Of a DNA stretch of 64,000 bases, positions 1 through 7,663 are shown piece by piece; position 1 is the first letter of the stretch; every line of letters begins with the position of its first letter. The notes below the pieces were generated by a model that was not told where the DNA came from, did no database searches, and saw nothing but the letters and a program-made list of their open reading frames with translations. Origin of the DNA: Paenibacillus_G elgii_A (GTDB lineage: Bacteria > Bacillota > Bacilli > Paenibacillales > NBRC-103111); the NCBI GenBank assembly GCA_042219835.1, contig JBHJMN010000008.1, positions 1 to 64,000 on the forward strand, read 5' to 3'. The position numbers and the translations under genes were made by a program.

Positions 1-2
1 TC

Positions 3-53
3 ACTGAAGAAAAAAGAAAGCTGATCCGGCAGACTGATGAAATCAGATCATAG
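3..53 (+). other. possible 3' tail of a gene cut by the window edge
   Basis: A frame open from base 3 runs to a TAG at 51-53 and reads TEEKRKLIRQTDEIRS. The residues are plausible coding sequence, but 16 residues are too few to identify. YolD-like genes, such as the one just downstream, are often next to Y-family DNA polymerase genes, so a polymerase C-terminus is possible. Nothing in the visible residues proves it. Confidence 0.22.
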
Positions 54-119
54 AAGTAGAATTATGACGTAATGGCAGCTAATTGAGCTCGTAGACGTGA
101 TTCGGGGTGGAATTCGTTG

Positions 120-362
120 ATGACAGATGTTGAAAAGAAAGTGCTTCGAATCCTGTGGAATCAATACAAAACAGCTTGGGTAAGGCCTGATATCAAAAGG
201 ATTTCGTGGTTATCCGGGCGCACGGTGGAGCAACTGCGAAAAATTGTATTGTGCCTCGTCAAGGATGGTTACGTAGAAGTTCGCAGGGATGAGCTTCGGG
301 TCGTACAAGGCTTGGAGCAAAAGGCACCGCAGAAGACAGCGATGGAATTGGGGATAGATTGA
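120..362 (+). CDS. small winged-helix-like hypothetical protein
   Basis: An 80-residue protein of unknown function. The pattern of a helix, a second helix containing SWLSGRTVEQLRKIV and then a short strand pair (GYVEVRRDELRVV) looks like a compact winged helix, so DNA binding is an inference. The ATG at 120 is chosen because GGGGTGG lies about 9 bases upstream; a TTG at 117 is also in frame. The gene ends at the start region of the YolD-like gene, with a TGA inside the next gene's leader, so the two are probably cotranscribed. Such pairs are typical of accessory SOS or phage-derived loci. Confidence 0.6.
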   Translation: MTDVEKKVLRILWNQYKTAWVRPDIKRISWLSGRTVEQLRKIVLCLVKDGYVEVRRDELRVVQGLEQKAPQKTAMELGID

Positions 363-379
363 GAAAGGAGATGGAAATT

Positions 380-643
380 ATGATAGGCTTACCGACGTTA
401 AGCAAGAAATACGCTGCGCTACGCCCGGCAAGAGACGAATTTGAATTGGAGGAGCTGGGGAACCGATTGATTGAGGCTCAGGAAGAGGGAGCCGAGATTT
501 TTTTGACCGTATGGGGAATGGACGAGCAGGTGCGGGGACGAATCATCAACATGGACCCGCGAACCCGGATGGTACATATAGAGCGTGACGGCGATAGGCT
601 GAAAGTTCCTGATTTCGATATCATGAAAGTGGAGCGCGTCTAA
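380..643 (+). CDS. YolD-like family protein
   Basis: An 87-residue protein resembling the YolD-like family: an N-terminal LPTLSKKYAALRPARDEFEL segment, then a small beta-rich domain with the pattern VRGRIINMDPRTRMVHIE. The family is often encoded beside Y-family translesion polymerases of the UvrX/DinB type and may act with them, though its biochemistry is unclear. The start at 380 follows GAAAGGAG (363-370) by 9 bases. An ATG at 371 would touch the ribosome-binding site and a TTG at 359 lacks one. No polymerase gene is visible in the window; it could lie upstream of base 1. Confidence 0.7.
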   Translation: MIGLPTLSKKYAALRPARDEFELEELGNRLIEAQEEGAEIFLTVWGMDEQVRGRIINMDPRTRMVHIERDGDRLKVPDFDIMKVERV

Positions 644-806
644 ACAGAATATGCGCCGGACCCGATGACAACGCCGCCTACTCTATACTCGTAGGAGAGT
701 GAGATATGACTTTTGCTCGTTATTGAAAGTATTGAGGGATTCCGGGCAAATAGACGAGATTAAAAAATAATACATAAATGGGATAATGTTGTATTATATT
801 TGTACT

Positions 807-823
807 GTTCAGACATTCTGAAC
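807..823. promoter_or_regulatory. perfect dyad (operator candidate) upstream of the secreted-protein gene
   Basis: GTTCAGA-cat-TCTGAAC is a perfect 7+3+7 inverted repeat, 24 bases upstream of the ATG at 848 and just downstream of the AT-rich stretch 760-800, where a promoter would be expected. It may be a repressor operator or a small hairpin in the 5' leader. It does not match the Gram-positive LexA box. No -35/-10 pair with good spacing can be named with certainty. Confidence 0.4.
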
Positions 824-847
824 TAACTTACTTCAAGGAGGTTTGGC

Positions 848-1297
848 ATGAAAAAAGCGATTGTTGCAGTTGCGGTTTTGGCAATGATGGTTTCAGCAAC
901 CCCAGCATTTGCTGCAGATGCAACAGGTGCTAACGTAAAAAATACGTCTCAACAAGAAGTTGCGGAAAGGCATTCTTACAGCTTAGACTACCGTGAAACG
1001 TGGAAGTCTCCCACTGTCAGTGCACCATCTGGTTATTCTAGAATAAACCTGGATATCAATCAAAACAGCAAAAAGTTCACTGATTTCTATTTTAGAGTCT
1101 ATGAAGTAGTTGATGGAAAAACGACAAGGTTAGATGATTTCCACGTCACCGGGGACTCTGGTACTTCTGACTATTGGAAAGTCAAGGATGGAGCAAAATA
1201 CTATATTAAAGTTACTAACTATAGCAGAGAAAGTTCTAATGAATCATCCCCGGGTATATCCGGAACTGGAAGTGTTCATATTTATTTTACCAAATAA
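848..1297 (+). CDS. secreted hypothetical protein with signal peptide
   Basis: A 149-residue protein with a clear Sec signal peptide: positively charged MKK, a hydrophobic core (AIVAVAVLAMMVSATPAFA) and an Ala-X-Ala cleavage site before ADATG, leaving about 127 mature residues. The mature part is rich in Ser, Thr, Tyr, Asp and Lys with alternating hydrophobic residues, suggesting an extracellular beta-sandwich. No family is recognised and no catalytic motif is seen. A strong AAGGAGG (835-841) precedes the ATG. The gene is a single transcription unit ending at a strong terminator at 1351. It is visibly more AT-rich than the core genes, which suggests later acquisition. Confidence 0.75.
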   Translation: MKKAIVAVAVLAMMVSATPAFAADATGANVKNTSQQEVAERHSYSLDYRETWKSPTVSAPSGYSRINLDINQNSKKFTDFYFRVYEVVDGKTTRLDDFHVTGDSGTSDYWKVKDGAKYYIKVTNYSRESSNESSPGISGTGSVHIYFTK

Positions 1298-1350
1298 CTT
1301 TCTCCGTTAGAAACCTGAGAAAGGAAAAACACATACCTAACATTTAACTA

Positions 1351-1378
1351 AATCCCGTACTAACGGGATTTTTTATTT
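1351..1378 (+). terminator. rho-independent terminator after the secreted-protein gene
   Basis: AATCCCGT (1351-1358), loop ACTA, ACGGGATT (1363-1370), followed by a T-rich run. The 8-bp stem is perfect. Confidence 0.88.
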
Positions 1379-1528
1379 TTTGTGCAAAATAATAAATCGA
1401 CAAAATAATATTTTTACATAACGTTTTTGTGTCGTAATCGTTTATTTTCGACTCTATCTAAATGTGCTATATTGTCCATAAAGCTTTTTAAAATACTTAT
1501 TTTAGGAAATGAAGGAAGGGCAAAGCCA

Positions 1529-1912
1529 ATGAATCTAAGAGCAGCTGAGAAGAAACTGGAGTCAAAATTTGCCGAGTTAAAAGCTCAATGGTCAAAACAA
1601 GGTCCTTATCGAACTATAGTCTCGATCAAGGGGCGGAAAATAGGTTTGGAGTATTACGCGATTTTTACCCCTCTTGAGCTTCATGCATTCAACTTCTTGA
1701 GAAGGCAACATCTTTTTGAAACTTGGTTTTTCGAAATAAAAATGATAATGAAGGCAGACTTTGAGATGTTATTAAGTTCAATAAATGACGAATTAAGAAT
1801 CGTAAGTTTCGATTCCAAAATGTCCGAGAATTACGATGTGCAAACAACGATTATTGAAATGAATAAAGATTTGGAAAAATTAATTATCAACGGACAAGTC
1901 GTCCTAACATAA
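1529..1912 (+). CDS. hypothetical protein, AT-rich accessory gene
   Basis: A 127-residue protein, predicted soluble, with no signal peptide. The N-terminus (NLRAAEKKLESKFAELKAQW) is probably a charged helix; the rest alternates strands and helices and ends KLIINGQVVLT. No family is recognised. The start at 1529 is preferred because GAAGGAAGGG lies 9 bases upstream; the frame is open back to 1427, but that stretch (1427-1528) is AT-rich leader with no ribosome-binding site. Like its neighbour at 848 it is more AT-rich than the core genes. Confidence 0.6.
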   Translation: MNLRAAEKKLESKFAELKAQWSKQGPYRTIVSIKGRKIGLEYYAIFTPLELHAFNFLRRQHLFETWFFEIKMIMKADFEMLLSSINDELRIVSFDSKMSENYDVQTTIIEMNKDLEKLIINGQVVLT

Positions 1913-1930
1913 ACAGAACAGCTGAGCTGA

Positions 1931-2041
1931 AACTGGGACGGGAAAGAGAATTATAATGCCCAGAGAATGCTAATGGATTTGTTAAATCCAGCGATTAAGG
2001 AACGCATTGATAAAACAGTAAGTGTTAGTAGTTATAGATAG
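1931..2041 (+). pseudogene. possible 3' remnant of a protein-coding gene
   Basis: Between a TGA (1928-1930) and a TAG (2039-2041) one frame reads NWDGKENYNAQRM, continues MDLLNPAIKERIDKTVS and ends SVSSYR. The amino-acid mix looks like real coding sequence, but there is no start codon with a ribosome-binding site and no continuation upstream. It is most likely the tail of a gene whose body was deleted. The family is not recognised. Confidence 0.3.
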
Positions 2042-2059
2042 AGGCTTTTCAATAAAATC

Positions 2060-2086
2060 GGGGCCCGTCTCACGACGAGCCCCTTT
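2060..2086 (+). terminator. rho-independent terminator
   Basis: GGGGC (2060-2064) pairs with GCCCC (2079-2083), with an inner CGT/ACG pairing, followed by a short TTT. It separates the accessory genes from the rsmD transcription unit. Confidence 0.6.
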
Positions 2087-2233
2087 CATGGGAGAGGAGA
2101 AACCGGACGAAGAGCTTATGGGGAACGTAAGTCTTCTCCGCGGTTGTCTACGACATTTTCGGATGTCGATGATATAAGGATGATCCTTTTTGCAGAAAGA
2201 TATACATCCGCTGGCAAAATTTTTTTGGATTTT

Positions 2234-2263
2234 TTGTGCAAAAGATTCCGTTTGTGATACGAT
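2234..2263 (+). promoter_or_regulatory. probable sigma-A promoter of rsmD-coaD
   Basis: TTGTGC (2234-2239), an 18-base spacer and TACGAT (2258-2263), about 37 bases upstream of the rsmD ATG. Both boxes are imperfect but the spacing is right. Confidence 0.45.
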
Positions 2264-2299
2264 ATCAATATTAAGTTGGCGGAAAGAAGGCTACACAGC

Positions 2300-2869
2300 A
2301 TGAGAGTCATTTCGGGAAGTGCCAAAGGGCGGCCGCTGAAGGCGGTACCGGGCATGGGGACCCGGCCCACGACGGACAAAGTGAAAGAAGCGGTATTCAG
2401 CATGATCGGCCCTTATTTCGACGGTGGACAAGTGCTGGATTTGTTCGCGGGCACAGGCGGGCTGAGCATCGAAGCGTTGAGCCGGGGGATGGACCGCGCC
2501 GTGCTCACCGACGTAGACAAAAAAGCCATCGACACGATTCGCCACAACCTTCAGGCGACCGGGTTGACGGAGCGGGCCGAAGTGTACCGCAATGATGCGA
2601 TGCGCGCGCTCAAAGCGCTTTCCAAGCGGGAAGCGCGTTTTGATCTGGTGTTTTTAGACCCGCCGTACAAGCTGAAGGTGATCGGAGAGCTGCTGGAGGA
2701 GCTGCAGCAGGGCGGAATGCTCGCCAACGGAGCGCGGATCGTGGTCGAGCATGATGCGGAGGACAACTATGAGGGGGACTTCGGGAAGCTTGAGTGGCTG
2801 AGGCGGGCCGAGTATGGGGATACTGCCATTACGATTTACCGTACCCGCTTTGAGGGTAAAGAGACTTAA
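2300..2869 (+). CDS. rsmD: 16S rRNA (guanine(966)-N(2))-methyltransferase RsmD
   Basis: A 189-residue SAM-dependent methyltransferase that methylates G966 of 16S rRNA during small-subunit assembly. Visible hallmarks are the N-terminal MRVISGSAKGRPL, the TRPTTDKVKEA(V)F segment, SAM motif I DLFAGTGGLSIEALSRG (around residues 48-64) and the catalytic LDPPYK motif. The ATG at 2300 follows GGAAAGAAGG by 9 bases; a TTG at 2276 is in frame but sits before that site. coaD follows 30 bases downstream, the usual rsmD-coaD pair (ylbH-ylbI in B. subtilis). Length is normal for the family. Confidence 0.93.
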   Translation: MRVISGSAKGRPLKAVPGMGTRPTTDKVKEAVFSMIGPYFDGGQVLDLFAGTGGLSIEALSRGMDRAVLTDVDKKAIDTIRHNLQATGLTERAEVYRNDAMRALKALSKREARFDLVFLDPPYKLKVIGELLEELQQGGMLANGARIVVEHDAEDNYEGDFGKLEWLRRAEYGDTAITIYRTRFEGKET

Positions 2870-2899
2870 ACTCGACAATAGAGGGAGCTGACTATACCC

Positions 2900-3424
2900 A
2901 TGAATCCAATGATCGAGATTGGTGATCAACCGGGGCTGCGGGTGGCTGTGTATCCCGGCAGCTTTGACCCGGTGACGAACGGGCATCTGGATATTATTCA
3001 TCGTGCGGCTAAGGTATTCGATAAGCTGATTGTTGCCGTGCTCAACAATACAAGCAAAAATCCGCTGTTTTCAGTAGAGGAGCGGACGGAACTGCTGCGG
3101 CAGGCGACCAAAGACTTGCCGAACGTTGAGATCGACAGCTTCCGGGATTTGCTCATTAATTATATGAAGAAAAAAAACGCGCACCTCATCGTCAGAGGAC
3201 TGCGCGCGGTTTCCGATTTCGAATATGAGCTGCAGTTGGCCTCAACCAACCGCAAGCTGTGCGAAGACATCGAGACGTTTTTTATGACGTCGACGCCGAA
3301 ATACTCGTATTTAAGCTCCAGCATTGTAAAAGAAATCGCCCGTTTCCACGGGCCCGTGGTCGATCTGGTCCCTCCGGAAGTGGAGCGGGCATTACGCGGC
3401 AAATACGGCAGCGGAAGTTTGTAG
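2900..3424 (+). CDS. coaD: phosphopantetheine adenylyltransferase CoaD
   Basis: This enzyme transfers AMP from ATP to 4'-phosphopantetheine, the fourth step of coenzyme A synthesis. The nucleotidyltransferase signature is present: YPGSFDPVTNGHLDII, with the TNGH (T/HxGH) motif, and SSSIVKEIARF near the C-terminus (the ISSTxVR-like motif). The 174-residue product has about 14 residues before VAVYPGSFDP, longer than usual; an internal start is possible but none has a better ribosome-binding site. Its stop is only 14 bases from the convergent ylbJ stop. Confidence 0.94.
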   Translation: MNPMIEIGDQPGLRVAVYPGSFDPVTNGHLDIIHRAAKVFDKLIVAVLNNTSKNPLFSVEERTELLRQATKDLPNVEIDSFRDLLINYMKKKNAHLIVRGLRAVSDFEYELQLASTNRKLCEDIETFFMTSTPKYSYLSSSIVKEIARFHGPVVDLVPPEVERALRGKYGSGSL

Positions 3425-3438
3425 CTCGGAACGAAGGC

Positions 3439-4716
3439 TTACCGCCGATGGCGGCGGCGATGGAAGAGAAAGGCGGCAAATACCGAGAGCACGAGCAGGA
3501 CAAGCAGCATCGTACCGAACTGCAGCATCATCGGGCTGACCAAAGGCCACAGGCTGTCGCGCTCGAAGGACCAACCGCTGCGGACCGCGGCATAGTGCGC
3601 AAGCACGGGCTGCTCTCCGCCCAGCGAATCGGTGAGCGGCTTCCAGGCTAAGCAGGTGAGCACAAAAGCAATCCCGCCATGCTCAAGCCGGGAGCGCAGA
3701 AAGCTCAGGTAGCGCAAGTCGGAAGCCGCAGTCAAGCTCTTGACTTGGGCGTGCGTGGACAAGCCTCCCCATGAGAGCAGCAGACTGAACAGCGCATACG
3801 GCAAGGCCGACGAAGCGGCTTCTGTATATTGCGACAAAGCGTACGCTCCGAGATGCGGCTCGAAGAGGCCGGCCAGCAGCGCTTGGGCAAGCGTTAGAGC
3901 GTTGTCGCGGTTAAGGCCAAGTGCGGAAGCAAGGGAAGCGGCTGCGGAGACGAGTCCGGAAAGCGAGACGGCGTGAAGCAGCACGGAGAACATCATCATG
4001 CACCCGCCGATCAGGAAAAGCTGGTGAACGCTGGACGTCACCGAATCTCCCAGCAGCTTGCCAAACGTCCGGCCGTCGCGCGTCCGGGCGTCTTGAAATG
4101 CGTCGAAGCTCCGGCTCAGCCATCCTGGGCCTCCCTTGTCCCGCGACTTCATTTTCGGCAGTGGATAGGGTTCCAGGGCGATGCGAAAACGGTGGAGCAC
4201 GGCCAGGAGCAGCGTAGAGGCATAATGAATGACCGCAAGCGCAAGTCCGGCCGTCGCGTTTTGCAGGAAGCCGACGCCGACCACGCTCACGAGGAAAACC
4301 GGGCTCAGCAGGTGGGAGGCAGCGAGCAGGCGCTCTCCTTCGTCGCGTGTAAGCGTACCGTCCTTACGAAGCTGGCTTACAGCTGCGGCACCGGCCGGCA
4401 TGCCCGCCGTGAAGCCGAGCGCCACGATCCAGCCGGCGACTCCTGGAAGCCTGAACAATAGGCGCAGCAGCGGCTCAAGCAGTACGCCAAGTCCGTGCAG
4501 TACGCCCATTCCGCGCAGCAGCTCAGTTATGATCAGAAAGGGCAGCAGAGCCGGGAAGACCAGCTTCCACCAGAGCTGCAGCCCCTGGAGCGAGGAGCGA
4601 AATGCTTCGTCGGGAAATGCGATGATACTGACGACGAGAGCAAGCGCCGCGGCGCCGAGCAGCAGCGTCGTAAAGCGCGGGGAGAAGAGAGCCTGTAACC
4701 GTTGCATCCGAATCAT
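3439..4716 (-). CDS. ylbJ: sporulation integral membrane protein YlbJ (nucleoside-recognition domain)
   Basis: A polytopic membrane protein of the YlbJ family, which is linked to spore formation in Bacillus; its transported molecule is not known. Many hydrophobic segments are visible (LLLGAAALALVVSIIAF, LVFPALLPFLIITELL and others), with the paired nucleoside-recognition (Gate) segments containing GFTAGMPAGAAAVSQLRKDG and a C-terminal GLFEPHLGAYALSQY. The frame is open to 4761. A start at 4716 or 4707 is preferred because GGAG lies just upstream on this strand and the first membrane helix follows. It is convergent with coaD and divergent from ylbL. Confidence 0.85.
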   Translation of the reverse strand: MIRMQRLQALFSPRFTTLLLGAAALALVVSIIAFPDEAFRSSLQGLQLWWKLVFPALLPFLIITELLRGMGVLHGLGVLLEPLLRLLFRLPGVAGWIVALGFTAGMPAGAAAVSQLRKDGTLTRDEGERLLAASHLLSPVFLVSVVGVGFLQNATAGLALAVIHYASTLLLAVLHRFRIALEPYPLPKMKSRDKGGPGWLSRSFDAFQDARTRDGRTFGKLLGDSVTSSVHQLFLIGGCMMMFSVLLHAVSLSGLVSAAASLASALGLNRDNALTLAQALLAGLFEPHLGAYALSQYTEAASSALPYALFSLLLSWGGLSTHAQVKSLTAASDLRYLSFLRSRLEHGGIAFVLTCLAWKPLTDSLGGEQPVLAHYAAVRSGWSFERDSLWPLVSPMMLQFGTMLLVLLVLSVFAAFLFHRRRHRR

Positions 4717-4851
4717 CACTCCAGCTTGGGTTAGTGGTACATGTTTACGCATTGTCCGCATGGAATAGACCTGACAGGCGTACGCTACCTATAGAGATAC
4801 GACATTTGCGAACGGCTGGGGGGACAGCTACCAATGGGAGAGGCTAGAGAC

Positions 4852-5703
4852 ATGAAACGCGCGTCACGCGTCGTTTTATCCGTTTTTATAGCGATAGCGC
4901 TTTTGTATGTTGTTTATTTTATGCCTTTGCCGCTCTATATTTTTAAACCGGGGACGGCCGAGGATATTCATCCGATGGTTCACGTCAAGCAGGCTTCGGA
5001 GGAAAAAGGCAAGTTTATGCTGACTACGGTGCAGGTGGCCGACGCAACCGTGTTCGGCTATTTGATGTCTTACGTCCGGTCCTACGAAGAACTGCGATTG
5101 AAGCGGGATTTGCTCCGCAACAACGAGACCGAGGCGGAATATTCGCGGCGGCAGGAAGTCGTTATGCTCACTTCGCAGGCGGATGCGATTCAGGCGGTAT
5201 ATAACCGGCTGAAAATTCCTTACCATATCAGCAAGGACGGCGTCGTCATCCAGCAGGTATATCCGGATGTTCCGGCGCATGACGTGCTTCAGGCCGGCGA
5301 TACTATCGTGAAAATCGACGATAAACCGATTCAAACGATGGAAGAGATGCGAGGCAGCATAAAAGGCAAGAAAGCGGGAGAAACCGTCTTGGTCAGCTAC
5401 AAGCGCCAAAGCGAGATCCGGACCAAGGATATCGCTTTGGCCGCTCTGCCTGTCGACAAAAAGGCACAACCTGCACCTGCTGCTCCGCAGGTCGGGCTGG
5501 GAGTCGTATTGGCGGAATTGCACAGTGTGAAGGCTGATTCGGAGCAGCAGCAGGAAGCTCCGACTGGGCAGACGATCCCCAATTATTCGGACGCGAAGAA
5601 GCGTGCCAACGAGCTGGGGACCAAGATGACCGTCGTTCCGGTCGCTACGATGGACGAGGCTTTGGACTATTTAGCGAACCTTCCAGCGAAAACGGGAAGT
5701 TAG
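4852..5703 (+). CDS. ylbL: YlbL/SepM-type membrane PDZ protein lacking the protease core
   Basis: Full-length YlbL/SepM proteins are membrane-anchored Lon-type (Ser-Lys) proteases with a PDZ domain; B. subtilis YlbL helps remove the division inhibitor YneA. This 283-residue copy has a membrane anchor (residues 6-25), the family N-terminal region with FKPGTAEDI, and a PDZ domain (about 125-195, with VLQAGDTIVKIDDKPI). The linker GLGVVLAELHSVKADS then passes directly into the C-terminal segment YSDAKKRANELGTKMTVVPV. The block of roughly 75-80 residues with the GGPSAG serine and the catalytic lysine is absent, with the join near residues 230-238 (5539-5563). The frame is intact. An upstream in-frame ATG at 4834 is possible. 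The product is probably proteolytically inactive. Confidence 0.85.
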   Translation: MKRASRVVLSVFIAIALLYVVYFMPLPLYIFKPGTAEDIHPMVHVKQASEEKGKFMLTTVQVADATVFGYLMSYVRSYEELRLKRDLLRNNETEAEYSRRQEVVMLTSQADAIQAVYNRLKIPYHISKDGVVIQQVYPDVPAHDVLQAGDTIVKIDDKPIQTMEEMRGSIKGKKAGETVLVSYKRQSEIRTKDIALAALPVDKKAQPAPAAPQVGLGVVLAELHSVKADSEQQQEAPTGQTIPNYSDAKKRANELGTKMTVVPVATMDEALDYLANLPAKTGS

Positions 5704-5706
5704 GTA

Positions 5707-6942
5707 TCAATCCGTCACAACGACCGGTGGTTCGTAGTAATCCGCGAACCAATCGCGGGGAGCAGGCGTTTCATATCCGAGCGCATAGACAGAAGTAGCG
5801 CGAATATCCATTGCGAGCAGCGGCGAAAGCGTGTCCGTTACTTTGGTGACGACGGGCACCTTCGCCGTTATTTTCATTCGTCGAAGCAGTTCTCGCCCTT
5901 TCGGACGAAAGCCAAGCACGCGCAGGTACGGCACGCCTTGGCCGAGCGCTTCGGCAGAGAGCTCTTCCTTAGTATGATTCAGCAAAATGCGCAGCAAGGT
6001 GCGCTGCAGTTTCGTCCGCGTATAGCGCTTCGTTTTGAGCCGGTCCAGCAGCGAAGCGACGCAGCCCTCGCCAAGAGCTGCCGTCTCGGTCAGCGCCTGC
6101 CGGATGCGGTGCTCCAGCCCTTCCGTTACCTCATGGAACGTCGCCAGCTGGTCGGGGGGATGGTTCATGAGCTGCAGCAGCAGCGGCCTCGCGAAGCGCT
6201 CCCAATCGATCGGCGCGCGTCCGGCCTGCCATTCCCGCTCCAAAATATCCAGCGTTGCCGCAGGCGCATAAGGGCGGAGGGCATTCAATGTACGTTCCTC
6301 AAAGAGCAGCCTGCGCAGAGCGGTAGCGCTTGCAATCCGTCCGTCCGTAATGTCGGTCTGATTGTACTCGGCTTTCGTCCTTGCGATCGTTTGCGGCCGA
6401 ATGCCGCTGCGAAGCCGCCGCAGGGCGATCAGATAATGCAGACCGAGCGTATTGTTCGGCTTGGCGAGCTCGCTTTTGTCCGCGCCCGGTACGAGCTGCG
6501 CTACGGCGCGGCTGTAGGCGGCTGGGTACGGTACGCCGGCTTTCAGCTCCCGCAGCAGCAGCTCCCGCAGCGAAGTCGGCTCGTCCTGCAAAACATCGGC
6601 AGCCGCTTCGAGCCAGCCAATGTCGCCGCTCTCGCTGCCGAAGCAGAGGCTGTCGACGAGCCCGGTAGCGTCGAGTGCAGAGACGGCGCCGAAGGCGAAC
6701 CATTCCGCCGGCTGGGCGCTGTAGGCGACCGGCAGCTCCAGAACGAGGTCGGCTCCCATGCGGAGCGCCATCTCGGCCCGCGCCCATTTGTTCACGACCG
6801 CCGGTTCGCCGCGCTGAAGAAAGTTCCCGCTCATGATGCAAATCGCGCTGTCCGCACCCGTTACCTTTTTCGATTGTTGGTAATGATAGTAGTGACCGTT
6901 ATGCAGCGGATTGTATTCGACGATAAGACCGACGGTTGACAT
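5707..6942 (-). CDS. tmcAL: tRNA(Met) cytidine acetate ligase TmcAL (YlbM)
   Basis: This nucleotidyltransferase-fold enzyme uses ATP and acetate to make N4-acetylcytidine at the wobble base of elongator tRNA(Met). The 411-residue product has the HxGH-type ATP-binding motif in GLIVEYNPLHNGHYYH, then IMSGNFLQRGEPAVVNKWARAE and a conserved RTKAEYNQ segment that may contact nucleotide or tRNA. The ATG at 6942 has GGGAGGA upstream on this strand. The gene is convergent with ylbL (3 bases between stops) and divergent from ylbN, as in B. subtilis. Length is as expected. Confidence 0.92.
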   Translation of the reverse strand: MSTVGLIVEYNPLHNGHYYHYQQSKKVTGADSAICIMSGNFLQRGEPAVVNKWARAEMALRMGADLVLELPVAYSAQPAEWFAFGAVSALDATGLVDSLCFGSESGDIGWLEAAADVLQDEPTSLRELLLRELKAGVPYPAAYSRAVAQLVPGADKSELAKPNNTLGLHYLIALRRLRSGIRPQTIARTKAEYNQTDITDGRIASATALRRLLFEERTLNALRPYAPAATLDILEREWQAGRAPIDWERFARPLLLQLMNHPPDQLATFHEVTEGLEHRIRQALTETAALGEGCVASLLDRLKTKRYTRTKLQRTLLRILLNHTKEELSAEALGQGVPYLRVLGFRPKGRELLRRMKITAKVPVVTKVTDTLSPLLAMDIRATSVYALGYETPAPRDWFADYYEPPVVVTD

Positions 6943-7038
6943 TGCGTATGATTCCTCCCGTTCAGGGTTTCAGGCTTTTTTTACCATTAACGATTATGTT
7001 TAATCACTATAGCATGAACATAGCATGAACTGAAAATG

Positions 7039-7068
7039 TTGACAAAACGGAACCGAAGTCGATATAAT
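7039..7068 (+). promoter_or_regulatory. sigma-A promoter of ylbN-rpmF
   Basis: A consensus TTGACA (7039-7044), an 18-base spacer and a consensus TATAAT (7063-7068), 27 bases before the ylbN start. This is one of the strongest promoters in the window, fitting expression of a ribosomal protein gene. Confidence 0.9.
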
Positions 7069-7095
7069 AATCTTTGTTTGTTTGGGGTGATACTC

Positions 7096-7623
7096 ATGTT
7101 TATACATTTGAAAGATTTGGCATCCAAAGGCACGATCCGAATCGAAGGCAAGGAAGATTTGACAGGCATCCTGCCGAAGTCCGGAAGTCTGCTCGGGCAC
7201 GGCCCGCTGCAGGTGCGTTTGGAAGCTCGGGACAAGGCCGGCACGGCCGAAGTCACCGGCGAACTGGACATCGACGTGGAGCAATCGTGCTCTCGCTGCT
7301 TGTCCCCGGTCGGACAGCATTTGACGATTCCGTTTCATGAGACGTTTGTGAAGGGCGAAGATCAAGAGCTGGAGGAGTCCGAGGATGAGGACCAGGACGA
7401 GGAAGACGTGTTGTATGTCTCCGAGGACCGGTTTGAGCTGAAGCCCTATTTGGCGGAAAGCGTCCTGATGGCGCTGCCGTTCATCCCGCTGTGCAGTGAA
7501 GATTGTCAAGGACTGTGTCCCGTATGCGGAACAAACCGGAACGATAAGGCTTGCGAATGCAAGACGGAGAAGGTGGACCCGCGTTTGGCCGGACTTGCGG
7601 ATTTTTTTAAAGACCGATCGTAA
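7096..7623 (+). CDS. ylbN: YceD/DUF177 family protein YlbN
   Basis: A 175-residue DUF177 protein. The family is almost always encoded just before rpmF and is linked to 23S rRNA or large-subunit maturation in other organisms; the exact activity is not settled. Visible features are MFIHLKDLASKG at the N-terminus, a CSRC pair, a very acidic stretch (about residues 85-105), and a C-terminal Cys-rich region (CSEDCQGLCPVCG then CECK) that could bind zinc. ATG 7096 has GGGGTGA five bases upstream; the frame extends to 7036, but that lies in the promoter. rpmF starts 40 bases downstream. Confidence 0.85.
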   Translation: MFIHLKDLASKGTIRIEGKEDLTGILPKSGSLLGHGPLQVRLEARDKAGTAEVTGELDIDVEQSCSRCLSPVGQHLTIPFHETFVKGEDQELEESEDEDQDEEDVLYVSEDRFELKPYLAESVLMALPFIPLCSEDCQGLCPVCGTNRNDKACECKTEKVDPRLAGLADFFKDRS

Positions 7624-7663
7624 CCAGGAACGCAGGCTGAATTCGTTGAAGGAGGTGGGAAAT

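Larger units (their letters stand above)
1913..2299. other. intergenic stretch: gene tail, terminator, small dyads, rsmD promoter
   Basis: This gap holds a 36-residue open frame (1931-2041) that looks like the end of a degraded gene. A terminator follows at 2060. Two short dyads follow: CGACAT-tttcgg-ATGTCG (2151-2168) and AAGGA-tga-TCCTT (2176-2188). The likely rsmD promoter is at 2234-2263. No complete gene is visible. Confidence 0.6.

Noticed and set aside
2291..2545. Minus-strand frame opposite rsmD
   Set aside because: It overlaps the SAM-binding motif of rsmD and has no independent support.
5938..6939. 333-codon plus-strand frame opposite tmcAL
   Set aside because: No domain or start signal; tmcAL on the minus strand has clear motifs and a ribosome-binding site.
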